A stretch of 64,000 nt of DNA from Nocardioides marmotae (GTDB lineage: Bacteria; Actinomycetota; Actinomycetes; Propionibacteriales; Nocardioidaceae), in contig NZ_CP053660.1 in assembly GCF_013177455.1 (NCBI RefSeq), positions 1,054,001 to 1,118,000 on the forward strand. Direction: 5' to 3'. This document shows, in pieces, positions 15,903 through 24,220 of the stretch. The first letter of the stretch is position 1; each line of letters opens with the position of its first letter. Both the position numbers and the translations under genes were made by a program. The notes below the pieces were generated by a model. That model had not been told where the DNA came from, did no database searches, and worked only from the letters and a program-made list of their open reading frames with translations.

Positions 15903-17471
15903 TTACGGTCGCGGCGGTCGCGTTTCGGTTCCGTCGCCGGTCAGGTCCACCGCCAGCCGCAGCAGGTCCCGGTCGCGGCCGGGCGCGGCGACCAGGCACC
16001 CGCCGGCGGGCAGCCCGCCGGTCGCCGGCGCGGTCGTCACCGGCACCGAGACCGCGGGCAGTCCGCCCAGCCCGGCCACGCAGGTCAGCAGCATCGTCGA
16101 GGCGCGCACCGGCTCCATGTCCTCGCCCAGCCGCGGGGCGACCGAGGAGGCCGACGGCAGCAGCAGCACCCGCCCGCCGACCAGCGTCCGCACGGTCGCC
16201 CGCGCCTCGTCGGCGACGGCCCGCGCGGCGCTCGCCTGCGCCTCGGTCAGGGTCCGGGCGTGCTCGAACCGGCCGCGGACGTCCGCGCCGAGGACGTGCA
16301 GCCGGTCCTCGAGCCAGGCGCCCCACGACTGCCAGGCCTCCCACGCCTGCACGGTCCGGAACGCGTCGAGCCACGCCGGCAGGTCCTCGAGCGGCCAGCG
16401 CTCCTCGCTCGCGTCCGCCGGGGCGAGCCCGCGGACGGCCGCGGCCACCTCGGGCGAGGCCAGGTCGAGCAGCGCGGGCACGACGACGACCTGGTCGGTG
16501 CCAGGGGTGGGGCCGGCGGCCGGGGGGAGCAGCACGTCGCCGACGGCGGCGAGCAGCGCCGCGGACCGGGTCAGCCAGCCGACGGTGTCGAAGGACGGCG
16601 CGAGCGGCAGCAGCCCGTCGACCGCGACGGCGCCGTGGGTGGTGCGGATCCCGAAGAGGCCCTGGTATGCCGCCGGGACCCGGATCGAGCCGCCGGTGTC
16701 GGTCCCGAGCCCGATGGTGGCGTGGCCCAGCGAGACGGCCGACGCGGGGCCGGAGGTGGACCCGCCGGGGACGCGGTAGGGCGCCCGCGGGTTGGGCGGC
16801 GCGCCGGTGTGGGCATTGGTGCCGGCCAGCGACCAGGCGAGCTCGTCGGTCCGCGCGATCCCGCGCACGTCCGCGCCGGCGGCGAGCAGCTGCCCGAGGA
16901 CGGCGGCGTGGTCGCGGGCGGTCGGCGCGGCGTCGAGCCAGGCGGGGTTGCCGGCGCCGGTGCGGTGCCCGGCGACGGCGTACACGTCCTTGACCGCCAC
17001 CGTCTCCCCGGCCAGCGGACCGCGGCCCGCGCCGGGCACGAGCGGGTCGCCGACGACCCGCCACACGCGGGTGTCGAGGGCCGGCGGCGGGACCGCGACG
17101 TGGGCCGCCGTCACCTGCCAGCCGTCGGCGCCCCGCGCCCAGAGCTGGGTCTGCTGCCCGCGCCCGCCGCGCTCGAGCTCGGTGATCGCCACGACGAGCG
17201 CGTGGTCCTCGTCGATCGTCTGCACGTGGGTCTGCACGATCCGCCGCCGCGGCGCGCCGCCCCGCCGGCCGCGGAAGGCACTGATCGCGTCGTGCCCGAC
17301 CAGCAGGCCGGCCGCGTCGCCGCGCAGGGTGGTCGGGCCGGGCGCGAAGAGCCGGTCGAGCGCGTCGAGGTCGTCGGTCATCAGCGCGCGCTCGTAGGCC
17401 CAGAACGCCTCGACCAGGCCGGCGGGCACGGGCTTCGACGCGCCGCTGGTCGTCGCGGGGGAGGAGGTCAT
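15903..17471 (-). CDS. AtzH-like domain fused to amidase-signature hydrolase
   Basis: A 522-residue fusion. Residues about 15-130 are an AtzH-like (DUF3225, NTF2-fold) domain; residues about 140-522 are an amidase-signature enzyme with the Lys of the Ser-cisSer-Lys triad in 'VAVKDVYAV', the cis-Ser in 'PGGSTSGPASAV' and the nucleophile Ser in 'GLGTDTGGSIRVPA'. In Klebsiella, separate AtzH-like and AtzE-like proteins (HpxZ, HpxY) are encoded with purine genes. Here the fusion lies between acetamidase and uraD under the same operator. I infer it hydrolyses oxalurate or a related amide left by the PucG reaction. The ATG at 17471 overlaps the upstream stop codon. Confidence 0.82.
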   Translation of the reverse strand: MTSSPATTSGASKPVPAGLVEAFWAYERALMTDDLDALDRLFAPGPTTLRGDAAGLLVGHDAISAFRGRRGGAPRRRIVQTHVQTIDEDHALVVAITELERGGRGQQTQLWARGADGWQVTAAHVAVPPPALDTRVWRVVGDPLVPGAGRGPLAGETVAVKDVYAVAGHRTGAGNPAWLDAAPTARDHAAVLGQLLAAGADVRGIARTDELAWSLAGTNAHTGAPPNPRAPYRVPGGSTSGPASAVSLGHATIGLGTDTGGSIRVPAAYQGLFGIRTTHGAVAVDGLLPLAPSFDTVGWLTRSAALLAAVGDVLLPPAAGPTPGTDQVVVVPALLDLASPEVAAAVRGLAPADASEERWPLEDLPAWLDAFRTVQAWEAWQSWGAWLEDRLHVLGADVRGRFEHARTLTEAQASAARAVADEARATVRTLVGGRVLLLPSASSVAPRLGEDMEPVRASTMLLTCVAGLGGLPAVSVPVTTAPATGGLPAGGCLVAAPGRDRDLLRLAVDLTGDGTETRPPRP

Positions 17472-18529
17472 GAGAAGTCACTCTTGCGGATGCGGGCGTG
17501 CACGCCGGTCACCACGTCGACGACCTGCGAGATCCGGAAGTCCGTGGCGGCGCTGAGGTAGGCGTAGGCCAGCGACCGGTCCATGCCGTACGCCGCGGCC
17601 AGGAGCGCGATCGCGGCACGCACGCAGTCCCGCACCGCCTCGTCGAGGTCCTCGTCCAGACCGGTCGGCACCAGGTGCTCGGCGGTCTCGGCCAGCGGCC
17701 CCGCCAGCTCGCCGAAGCAGCGTACCGCCTCCTCGCGGGGCACCACGTCCAGCCGCACCGTCGCCCGCAGCGAGGCCTCCAGCGCCGTCAGCGAGACCTC
17801 GCCCTCGCCCTGGGCGAAGTGCGGGTCGCCGACGTAGGCCAGCCCGCCCGCGACCTGCACCGGCAGGTAGAGCGTCGACCCGACGGTGAGCAGGTTGATG
17901 TCGAGGTTGCCGCCGTGCGGCCCGGGCGGCACCGAGTGCGGGCGCCGGTCCCCGGCCACCGCGACGCCCATGATCCCGAGGAACGGCGCGAGCGGGAACG
18001 ACACCGCGGGCTCCCCGCCCGGGCGCAGTGGCAGCCGGCCGTGCGTGCCGTCCTCGCTCACCGTGGCGAAGGCGGAGAAGACGGCGGCGCCGTCGAGGGG
18101 GTACTCCCCGGCGAGCGCGCCGCGGCCGTGCCGGTTCGAGATCACGCCGTAGGGCACCCGCGGCAGCGTCTCGACCACCCGCATCGCCAGCAGGTCGCCC
18201 GGCTCCGCGCCCTCGACCAGCACCGGCCGGCTCACCACGTGCGGGCCGTCCACCCCGAACGTCCGGGGCAGGTCGCTCGCGGCGATCGCGACCGCGTCCG
18301 CCAGCACCTCGGCCACCCCGTGCTCGCCGAAGAACCGCGCGGGGTCACGGCCCTGGTCCTCCAGGATCCCCTCGTGGCTGACGGTGTCGAAGGTGACCTC
18401 CGTGCCCGGCGCCACGCTGAGCACCGGCTCGTCGGCCGCGCACGGCAGCCGCCCCCACAGCACGGTGTCGGGGGAGGACGGCAGGTAGGTCGTGGACCGG
18501 ATCGGTCCGGCTCCGGGCTGCAGGATCAC
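17468..18529 (-). CDS. Acetamidase/formamidase-family amidohydrolase
   Basis: A 353-residue protein of the FmdA/AmdA family, which releases ammonia from small amides such as formamide or acetamide. Recognisable parts are the N-terminal 'EVTFDTVSHEG', the 'PGPHGGNLDIN' segment and 'AQGEGEVSLTALE'. It is the first gene of a two-gene unit and overlaps the amidase fusion. Start GTG 18529 lies only 7 nt after the proposed -10 (TAGCGT), so the transcript is probably leaderless. In this context a small amide derived from purine breakdown (for example oxamate) is a reasonable substrate guess, but nothing in the sequence proves it. Confidence 0.85.
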   Translation of the reverse strand: MILQPGAGPIRSTTYLPSSPDTVLWGRLPCAADEPVLSVAPGTEVTFDTVSHEGILEDQGRDPARFFGEHGVAEVLADAVAIAASDLPRTFGVDGPHVVSRPVLVEGAEPGDLLAMRVVETLPRVPYGVISNRHGRGALAGEYPLDGAAVFSAFATVSEDGTHGRLPLRPGGEPAVSFPLAPFLGIMGVAVAGDRRPHSVPPGPHGGNLDINLLTVGSTLYLPVQVAGGLAYVGDPHFAQGEGEVSLTALEASLRATVRLDVVPREEAVRCFGELAGPLAETAEHLVPTGLDEDLDEAVRDCVRAAIALLAAAYGMDRSLAYAYLSAATDFRISQVVDVVTGVHARIRKSDFS

Positions 18530-18536
18530 GGCCCGG

Positions 18537-18560
18537 ACGCTAGGGAACGGTTGTTTCAGG
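18537..18560 (-). promoter_or_regulatory. Promoter of the acetamidase-amidase unit: operator copy C over the -35/-10 spacer
   Basis: On the minus strand CCTGAAACAACCGTTCC (18560-18544) is followed directly by TAGCGT (18542-18537) and then, 7 nt later, the GTG start. The operator therefore sits just upstream of the -10, where a bound protein would block RNA polymerase, arguing for repression at this unit. Confidence 0.68.
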
Positions 18561-18662
18561 CGTGTCTCGGCCGGCGCTCCGGTGACCTCGTCCTGGGTCC
18601 CCGCCCGGCGCCACGCCCGGGCCCCGCGTCGGCGCGGCGGCCGGGATCGGTACGGTCCAGGG

Positions 18663-19463
18663 ATGCACGAGTACGACGCGCAGACCGCCGTCACCGCGAC
18701 CGGCGCCAGCACCTACGCCGCCGAGCTGTCCGACGGATGGCACGTCGGGGGCGGCATCAACGGCGGCTACCTGCTGGCGATCATCGGCCGCGCGATCAGC
18801 GAGCACCTGCCGGCCAAGCCGCACCCGCTCTCGGTCAGCGCCTACTACCTCTCCGCCTCGGTCGCCGGCCCCGCCGAGGTGGCCCTCGACGTGCGCCGCG
18901 ACGGGGGATCGATGGCCACCGTCGCCGCCGACCTGCGGCAGGGCGACGCCACCCGGATCACCGCGCTGGCGACGTACGGCGACCTCGGCCGGCTGGGCGA
19001 CGACGTCCGCACGACCGCCGAGGAGCCGCACCTCCCGCCGGTCGAGGAGTGCGTGCCCTCCTCGATGGCGCCGGAGGAGGTACGCCGCGTGGCGCCCCTG
19101 ATGCAGCGCTTCGACATGCGCTTCCACCCCGACCACGTCGGGTGGGCGGTCGGGGAGCCGGGCCGCACCGGGGTGATCTCGGCCTGGTTCAAGCTCGCCG
19201 ACGGGCGCGAGCCGGACCCCGTCTCGCTGCTGCTGGCCGTCGACGCGCTCCCGCCGGTCACCTTCGACCTCGGCATGCCCGGCTGGGCGCCGACCCTCGA
19301 GCTGACCGCCCACGTCCGCGCCGTCCCGGCGCCGGGGTGGCTCAAGGTCCGGCACGCCACCCGCAACGTGGCGGGCGGGATGTTCGAGGAGGACTGCGAG
19401 GTCTGGGACTCCGCCGGCCGGCTCGTCGCCCAGTCCCGCCAGCTCGCCCGCCAGCCCCGCTGA
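18663..19463 (+). CDS. Thioesterase-superfamily (TesB/hot-dog) protein
   Basis: A 266-residue protein with two hot-dog halves, like acyl-CoA thioesterases of the TesB/4HBT_3 group: N-terminal 'DGWHVGGGINGGYLLAIIGRAI', the central 'SAYYLSAS', and the C-terminal 'FEEDCEVWDSAGRLVAQSRQLA'. It probably hydrolyses an acyl-CoA in the cytoplasm; the acyl group is unknown. ATG 18663 agrees with the family start. It is transcribed divergently from the acetamidase gene across 133 nt and is not obviously part of the purine island. Confidence 0.8.
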   Translation: MHEYDAQTAVTATGASTYAAELSDGWHVGGGINGGYLLAIIGRAISEHLPAKPHPLSVSAYYLSASVAGPAEVALDVRRDGGSMATVAADLRQGDATRITALATYGDLGRLGDDVRTTAEEPHLPPVEECVPSSMAPEEVRRVAPLMQRFDMRFHPDHVGWAVGEPGRTGVISAWFKLADGREPDPVSLLLAVDALPPVTFDLGMPGWAPTLELTAHVRAVPAPGWLKVRHATRNVAGGMFEEDCEVWDSAGRLVAQSRQLARQPR

Positions 19464-19496
19464 CCGCTCCGCGCTCGCCCGCCCGCGGCGGCCCGC

Positions 19497-21128
19497 CTAG
19501 GACCTGACCACGTCGGGCACGTCGGGCACGTCGGCGTCGTGGATGGCCGGTCCCCGCTCGCGCCACCACGCGGCCGCACGGCGCAGGTCGGCGTTCTCGT
19601 GCTCGGCGAGCGTCTTCAGCTCGGTCGCGCCCTGCATGCCGAGGGCGAAGAGGGTCGCCTGCCGCTCGGCGGGTCGCTGCTGGGTGACCACGGCGTCGGC
19701 CAGCGCCACGGCGTCCTCGTTGGCGAGGCCGCCGCGGGCCATGCCGACGTTGAGCAGCGCCCGGGTGCGGATGGTCGGCCGCTCCTCGGTGCGGGCGCGG
19801 CGGATCACCTTGTCCTCGCGGCCGCCGTGCCCGACGCGCATCAGCACCGTCCAGGCCCGGGCCGCGAGCAGGTCGTTCGGGTGGCCGGTCAGCCGCAGGC
19901 ACTGCTCGGCGACCGCGGGCGCGTACGGGCTGGCGGCGATCACCAGCGCCGCGTGGTGGCGCCGCGCCTTGTGCACGTGCAGCAGCGCCTCGCGCAACAG
20001 CCGGCGCAGCATCGGGTCCGGCTCGCGGGAGTGCTGGGTCGGCGTCTGCGCCTGCGCGGTGGCCGCGAGCTCGGCGACGATCGCCACGGTCTGCGCGTGC
20101 GGGACCAGCTCGGAGGTCACCCGCGCCTGGGTCACCATCCCGAACGCCCGTCGCGTGCGCAGCCCGCCGCTGATCTGCTCCCACGACGGCTCGGGCAGGT
20201 GGACGGCGAGGTCGAAGAAGTCCAGCCGCCCGTCGAGCGGGTCCTGCCGGCGCAGCGCACCGAGCACGGCGCTCTCGAGCTGGGGGAGGGCGTCGGGCTG
20301 GAGGTGCCCGCGCGCGATCTTGTACGCCGCCACCGACGCGGCGGCGCGGCGCTGGTTGCCGTCGTCGCTGGCCAGCAGCCGCAGCACGAGCTCGCCGGCC
20401 GGCGCGTCGGGCAGCTCGGTCAGCAGGTTGAGCACCGGCGCGACGACCTGGGTGTCGGGGTGGACCACGAAGCTGCCGACCGCGCGGAGCATCGGGCGCT
20501 GGGCCGCGCGGTGGCGCAGCATCGTCGCGGCGGCCTCGTAGCGGCGTACGTAGGCCGGGCCGACCGCGACCCCGAGCTCGTCGACGAGCCGGCCGCACAG
20601 CCGGGTCCACTCCTCCTTGCGCAGGAAGACGTGGTCGAAGCGGTGCAGGTCCTCGGCCAGCCGCAGCCACATCGCGCCGCCGGCGTCGCCCCGCTCGGCC
20701 GCGTCGAGCATCCCCTCGAACGACCCGGTCGTGAGGTCCGCCTCGCTCAGCGAGGGCTCTCGCGGGGCGGCGCCGGTGCCGAAGGAGCGGCGCAGGCCGG
20801 CCGCGATCGAGACCAGCGAGCCCTCGGGCCGTCCGAGGACGCGTTCGTACGTCGCCACGACCCGCCCCGGCACGGCCTGCAGGCCCGACTCCCACCGCGA
20901 GACGCGGGTGTTGTCGACCTGGACGCCCTGCTCCTTGAGCACCTTCAGGAACGCCTCGCGCCGCGCCAGCTCCGGGTCCGGCGCGAGCAGCCGGTTGGTG
21001 CTGAGCAGCCAGGCCACCCGCTGGTCGACGCCGACGCCGAGCTCGGTGATGGGCGTCTTGTCGACGGGGAGCTTCTGGGGGCGGCCCCGTCGACGGGCTG
21101 CGCCGGAGCTCTCGCCGGTGCTGGTCAT
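19497..21128 (-). CDS. Xre-like HTH protein with long helical-repeat (HEAT/ARM-like) C-terminal region
   Basis: A 543-residue cytoplasmic protein. Residues 1-25 are basic (GAARRRGRPQK, an AT-hook-like RGRP). Residues about 35-110 form a cro/C1-type HTH: 'VDNTRVSRWESGLQAVPGRVVATYERVLG'. The rest (about 130-540) is alpha-helical with repeated Leu/Ala/Arg helices, like HEAT/ARM or TPR scaffolds. I do not recognise a named family. ATG 21128 is chosen because GGAAGGGACCC lies directly upstream; in-frame ATGs at 21152 and 21158 are possible. It is convergent with the thioesterase gene and divergent from the first surface-protein gene, 236 nt away, so it may regulate the surface genes (inference). 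Confidence 0.72.
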   Translation of the reverse strand: MTSTGESSGAARRRGRPQKLPVDKTPITELGVGVDQRVAWLLSTNRLLAPDPELARREAFLKVLKEQGVQVDNTRVSRWESGLQAVPGRVVATYERVLGRPEGSLVSIAAGLRRSFGTGAAPREPSLSEADLTTGSFEGMLDAAERGDAGGAMWLRLAEDLHRFDHVFLRKEEWTRLCGRLVDELGVAVGPAYVRRYEAAATMLRHRAAQRPMLRAVGSFVVHPDTQVVAPVLNLLTELPDAPAGELVLRLLASDDGNQRRAAASVAAYKIARGHLQPDALPQLESAVLGALRRQDPLDGRLDFFDLAVHLPEPSWEQISGGLRTRRAFGMVTQARVTSELVPHAQTVAIVAELAATAQAQTPTQHSREPDPMLRRLLREALLHVHKARRHHAALVIAASPYAPAVAEQCLRLTGHPNDLLAARAWTVLMRVGHGGREDKVIRRARTEERPTIRTRALLNVGMARGGLANEDAVALADAVVTQQRPAERQATLFALGMQGATELKTLAEHENADLRRAAAWWRERGPAIHDADVPDVPDVVRS

Positions 21129-21364
21129 GGGTCCCTTCCGGGCAGGCTTCATGGGCATGACTCCATGACCCGGCTCACGTCGTCGGGGACCATTTATTGC
21201 AGAAGTAAAGAAGACCTGCAACAAGTTCCGGCGAACTGAGACCAGTACCTAATGTTCGGGATGTCGCAGGAATCCGTGTCCTGCGCCACAGGGGCCCTCA
21301 TCGGTGTGCTCCTGCCGGCGAGCTCAGCTCGCCACCTTTAATCATTCCGGAAGGAAACACACGC
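21129..21364. promoter_or_regulatory. Divergent control region between HTH-repeat regulator and first surface-protein gene
   Basis: This 236-nt region is locally A+T-richer than its surroundings (for example TTTATTGCAGAAGTAAAGAA at 21192-21211). TAATGT (21250-21255) is a possible -10 for the plus-strand gene. A GGCGAGC-TCA-GCTCGCC hairpin (21317-21333) ends 16 nt before the ribosome-binding site GGAAGGA (21349-21355) of the gene starting at 21365. An interrupted GCAGGA/TCCTGC pair is at about 21267-21285. Promoter assignment is tentative. Confidence 0.45.
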
Positions 21365-23974
21365 ATGAACAGCAGCGGCATCAAGCGGGGTCTCGCGGTT
21401 TCCGCGATCTCCGCTCTCGCGGTGGCCGGTATCCCGGCCCTCGCCTCCCCGGCTTCGGCCGCCCCCGGCGACGTTATCCAGGTCGCCTCGGCTGGTCCGG
21501 CCCGTAATGGCGCCACCGCCGCCACCGAGGGCGCAGTCGTCGTCCTCCGCACCTCCGGTGTGGTCGCGGCCGACCTCAAGCTGATCGCGAACGACCTCTC
21601 GGGCGTTGCGAACCAGTCTCAGAACAACGGCAACCAGACCCTCGCGATCGTGGGCACCCGGACGACCGTCCTCAACGGCGCGACCGGCGACAGCAACCCG
21701 AACGACGGCCTCGACGAGATCACTCTTCGCATCACTGCGACGACCCCCGTCGGCGGCACCGCGGCTTTCACTGTCTTCGAGGACGAGGACACCGACAACG
21801 CGGTCGACGGCGGCGAGGCTCGCTCGCAGGTCTCGATCCAGACCGGCGGCGTTCCCACCTCCCTCGAGGTGACCCCGGGCAGCCAGACCGCTCCCGCCGG
21901 CACGCCCAGCAGCCCCTATTCCGTGACCGTCCGTGACGCCGCGGGCCGCGCGACCCAGCTGCTCACCGCCGAGACCATCGAGCTCACCTCGACCCCGGGT
22001 GGCGTGACGTTCTACCGTCCGGTCGCCGGTGCCGCGCCCGTCGTGGACAGCACGATCACCAGCGAGGAGGCTCGCACCGGCACGGCTACGTTCCTGGCGA
22101 GCGCCGCTTCGGGTCAGTTCCTGATCAACCTGGACGGCCCCGGTTCGGCCGAGAGCACCGCGACGCTTGACGTGGTCACCGCCGCAACCGGAATCGCTGC
22201 CGCCGAGTTCGACGTCGTCACCGAGGCTGACAGCTACGCCGGATTCGGCGACCGCGGCGACGCCGTCTCCACCCCCGCAGCGGTTGATGTCCGCGTCGAC
22301 CAGACGGCTGTCCGCATCGACATCCGCTCCTCGGCGCCGGTTGCTGACGCTCGCAAGGGCGCGACGGTTCTCCTGAACCTGACCGGCACGGGGATCACCT
22401 TCGGTGGTCGTCCGGCCGGCACGGTCAGCACCGTGCTCGACCAGAACGGCGTCGGCTCGCTCACCATCACGCCCGACGCGGGCACCATCCAGGTTGGCGA
22501 CTCGATCCGCGTCCAGGGTTCGGGCATCGACACAACCCTGACCTTCGCCCGTGCTCGCCTGACCTCGTCGGCGCCGGAGGCGCAGACCTACGTCGCGAAG
22601 GCTGGTGGCTCGGTCGACATCACCGTCACGGCCCGTGACCAGTTCAACCTGCCGATCGCCGGCGCGGCGATCAGCGCGCAGCGTGCTGGTGCGAACAACG
22701 ACGCCCAGCCGACCGCCCGCAAGGTGACCGACGCGAACGGCAAGGCCACCTTCACCTTCACGGACGCTCGTACGACCCCGGTCGCCAACACGCAGGACAT
22801 GGTCACCTTCCGTGCCTACACGGACGCGTTTGTTCCGGAGACCGACCCGTCCATCAACAGCTCCGCGACCATCCGCTACACGGCGGAGGGCCTTGGGCAG
22901 GACTTCACGCTGAGCCTGGACAGCGTCTCGGCGAACGGCGTGGCGTACAACCCGGCCGACACCGTCATCGTCCCGCTGACCGACGGCGTCGTGAGCACTG
23001 GCAATAACGGCACCAACCCCATCGGTGACGAGGTGCTCGCGCTGGGCGTCCTCGGCGGCGACGCGGGTGCGCCGGCGACGGTGACTGTCGACAATGGAGG
23101 CGTTCTGCTCCGCGAGGGCGAGGTGCTCCTGCCGCAGGGTTCTGCTTCTGAGTCGATCGTGCTGCCGGCCAGTGCCCTCAACTCGATTCGGGTCGCTGGC
23201 ACGAAGTCGGGCCTGACCACCGTCACCGTCACCTCGGGTGGCCGCACGAAGACTGCGCAGTTCACGGTCGGCTCCAGCTCCGCTGCAGCTGCCCGCAACG
23301 TCTCCGTGAGCGGTCCGGGCGAGGTTCCGGCCAAGACCCAGCAGATCACCTTCACCGCTGTCGTCACCGACGCCTTCGGCAACGGTGTCGCTGGTGTGCC
23401 GGCGAACGCGCTGAACGTCCAGGTGTCCGGCCCGGGCGAACTGCAGGACAGCGACGCCGTGACGAACGCTCAGGGTCAGCTCAACCTGAACGTCCGCACT
23501 GACGACAACGCTGTCGGCGCGATCACGATCCGCGTCCAGGGGTACCCGAGCTACGGTCAGTTCGGCGCGGCTGCGAACCAGGAGAACTCGGGCAGCCCCG
23601 CTGGCGGAGCTCAGGGCCTGCCGGTCTCGTCCGACGAGGCCGAGGCCACGACGACCGTTCTGCCGGGCGACACCACTCCGGGCGACGACCCCGTGCGGAT
23701 CAAGATCAACGCCGGCATCGACGGCGTCAGCCAGGGCAAGTACGACGTCATCACCGTCACCGCTCGTCGGGCCGGTGCTGACGCCAACGTCCGCCTGTTC
23801 CGCGTGAAGGACGGCGTTGCCAAGCGGGTCAAGCAGAAGGTCCTCGGCGAGGACGGCGTTGCGAAGTTCAAGCGCGCCGACCTGAACGGCAACAAGTCCA
23901 CGCGCTACTACGCGATCGTCGGCAAGACCATTGTCAACTTCGCGGACACGACCAAGAACATCTGGGTCAAGTGA
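21365..23974 (+). CDS. Secreted multi-domain Ig-like repeat protein (surface protein 1)
   Basis: An 869-residue exported protein. The signal peptide MNSSGIKRGL... is cleaved near A32/A33 (ASAA). The rest is a string of Thr/Val/Gly-rich beta-sandwich segments of the invasin/Big type, with repeated phrases such as 'ITVTARDQFNLPIAGA', 'KVTDANGKATFTF' and 'VVTDAFGNGVAGVP'. A C-terminal domain of about 90 Lys-rich residues (starting near 'KINAGIDGVSQGKYDV') is shared with the paralogue at 24401. There is no LPxTG motif, membrane anchor or SLH domain. GCT, GGT, GTT and CGT codons are much more frequent than in neighbouring genes. Probably an abundant cell-surface or matrix protein; ligand and partner unknown. 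Confidence 0.82.
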   Translation: MNSSGIKRGLAVSAISALAVAGIPALASPASAAPGDVIQVASAGPARNGATAATEGAVVVLRTSGVVAADLKLIANDLSGVANQSQNNGNQTLAIVGTRTTVLNGATGDSNPNDGLDEITLRITATTPVGGTAAFTVFEDEDTDNAVDGGEARSQVSIQTGGVPTSLEVTPGSQTAPAGTPSSPYSVTVRDAAGRATQLLTAETIELTSTPGGVTFYRPVAGAAPVVDSTITSEEARTGTATFLASAASGQFLINLDGPGSAESTATLDVVTAATGIAAAEFDVVTEADSYAGFGDRGDAVSTPAAVDVRVDQTAVRIDIRSSAPVADARKGATVLLNLTGTGITFGGRPAGTVSTVLDQNGVGSLTITPDAGTIQVGDSIRVQGSGIDTTLTFARARLTSSAPEAQTYVAKAGGSVDITVTARDQFNLPIAGAAISAQRAGANNDAQPTARKVTDANGKATFTFTDARTTPVANTQDMVTFRAYTDAFVPETDPSINSSATIRYTAEGLGQDFTLSLDSVSANGVAYNPADTVIVPLTDGVVSTGNNGTNPIGDEVLALGVLGGDAGAPATVTVDNGGVLLREGEVLLPQGSASESIVLPASALNSIRVAGTKSGLTTVTVTSGGRTKTAQFTVGSSSAAAARNVSVSGPGEVPAKTQQITFTAVVTDAFGNGVAGVPANALNVQVSGPGELQDSDAVTNAQGQLNLNVRTDDNAVGAITIRVQGYPSYGQFGAAANQENSGSPAGGAQGLPVSSDEAEATTTVLPGDTTPGDDPVRIKINAGIDGVSQGKYDVITVTARRAGADANVRLFRVKDGVAKRVKQKVLGEDGVAKFKRADLNGNKSTRYYAIVGKTIVNFADTTKNIWVK

Positions 23975-24005
23975 CGCTCTGATCTTCGGATCACTTCACG
24001 GGTGA

Positions 24006-24031
24006 CCCCCCGGGCCTTCGGGCCCGGGGGG
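24006..24031 (+). terminator. Perfect 11-bp hairpin with TTCG tetraloop
   Basis: CCCCCCGGGCC, then TTCG, then GGCCCGGGGGG: an extremely stable stem 31 nt after the stop codon of surface protein 1. There is no T-run after it, as is usual for actinobacterial terminators. Confidence 0.75.
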
Positions 24032-24101
24032 GAGCTCCCACCGGGGGCCTAGCTCCCGCAGCCCCCGGGGCTGCACCCACCGATAGTCGGGACACACAGA
24101 C

Positions 24102-24152
24102 GCGGTCCGGGCCATTCTCTGTTTGCCGCTGCGCGAGAATGGTCCGGACCGC
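24102..24152. other. 18-bp near-perfect inverted repeat (long hairpin)
   Basis: GCGGTCCGGGCCATTCTC (24102-24119) pairs with GAGAATGGTCCGGACCGC (24135-24152), with a single wobble position and a 15-nt loop. It is the longest stem in the intergenic region and is too far from either gene to be an obvious ribosome-binding-site control element. It could be part of a small RNA or a protein-binding site. Confidence 0.7.
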
Positions 24153-24191
24153 CTGTCTCACCCTAGGGCACGCGACCCGCGAGACCCTGAC

Positions 24192-24220
24192 AAGGACGCC
24201 GTGCCATGCACGGCGTCCTT
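24192..24220 (+). terminator. Perfect 13-bp hairpin, terminator-like
   Basis: AAGGACGCCGTGC, loop CAT, GCACGGCGTCCTT, followed by TTCGCATT-like sequence. The shape (A-rich 5' side, T-ending 3' side) is that of an intrinsic terminator. As it lies 160 nt beyond the first terminator and 180 nt before the next gene, it may end a separate small transcript. Confidence 0.65.

Noticed and set aside
21129..21364. Riboswitch (for example a c-di-AMP type) before the surface protein gene
   Set aside because: The hairpins are simple and I cannot find the conserved core of any riboswitch class I know.
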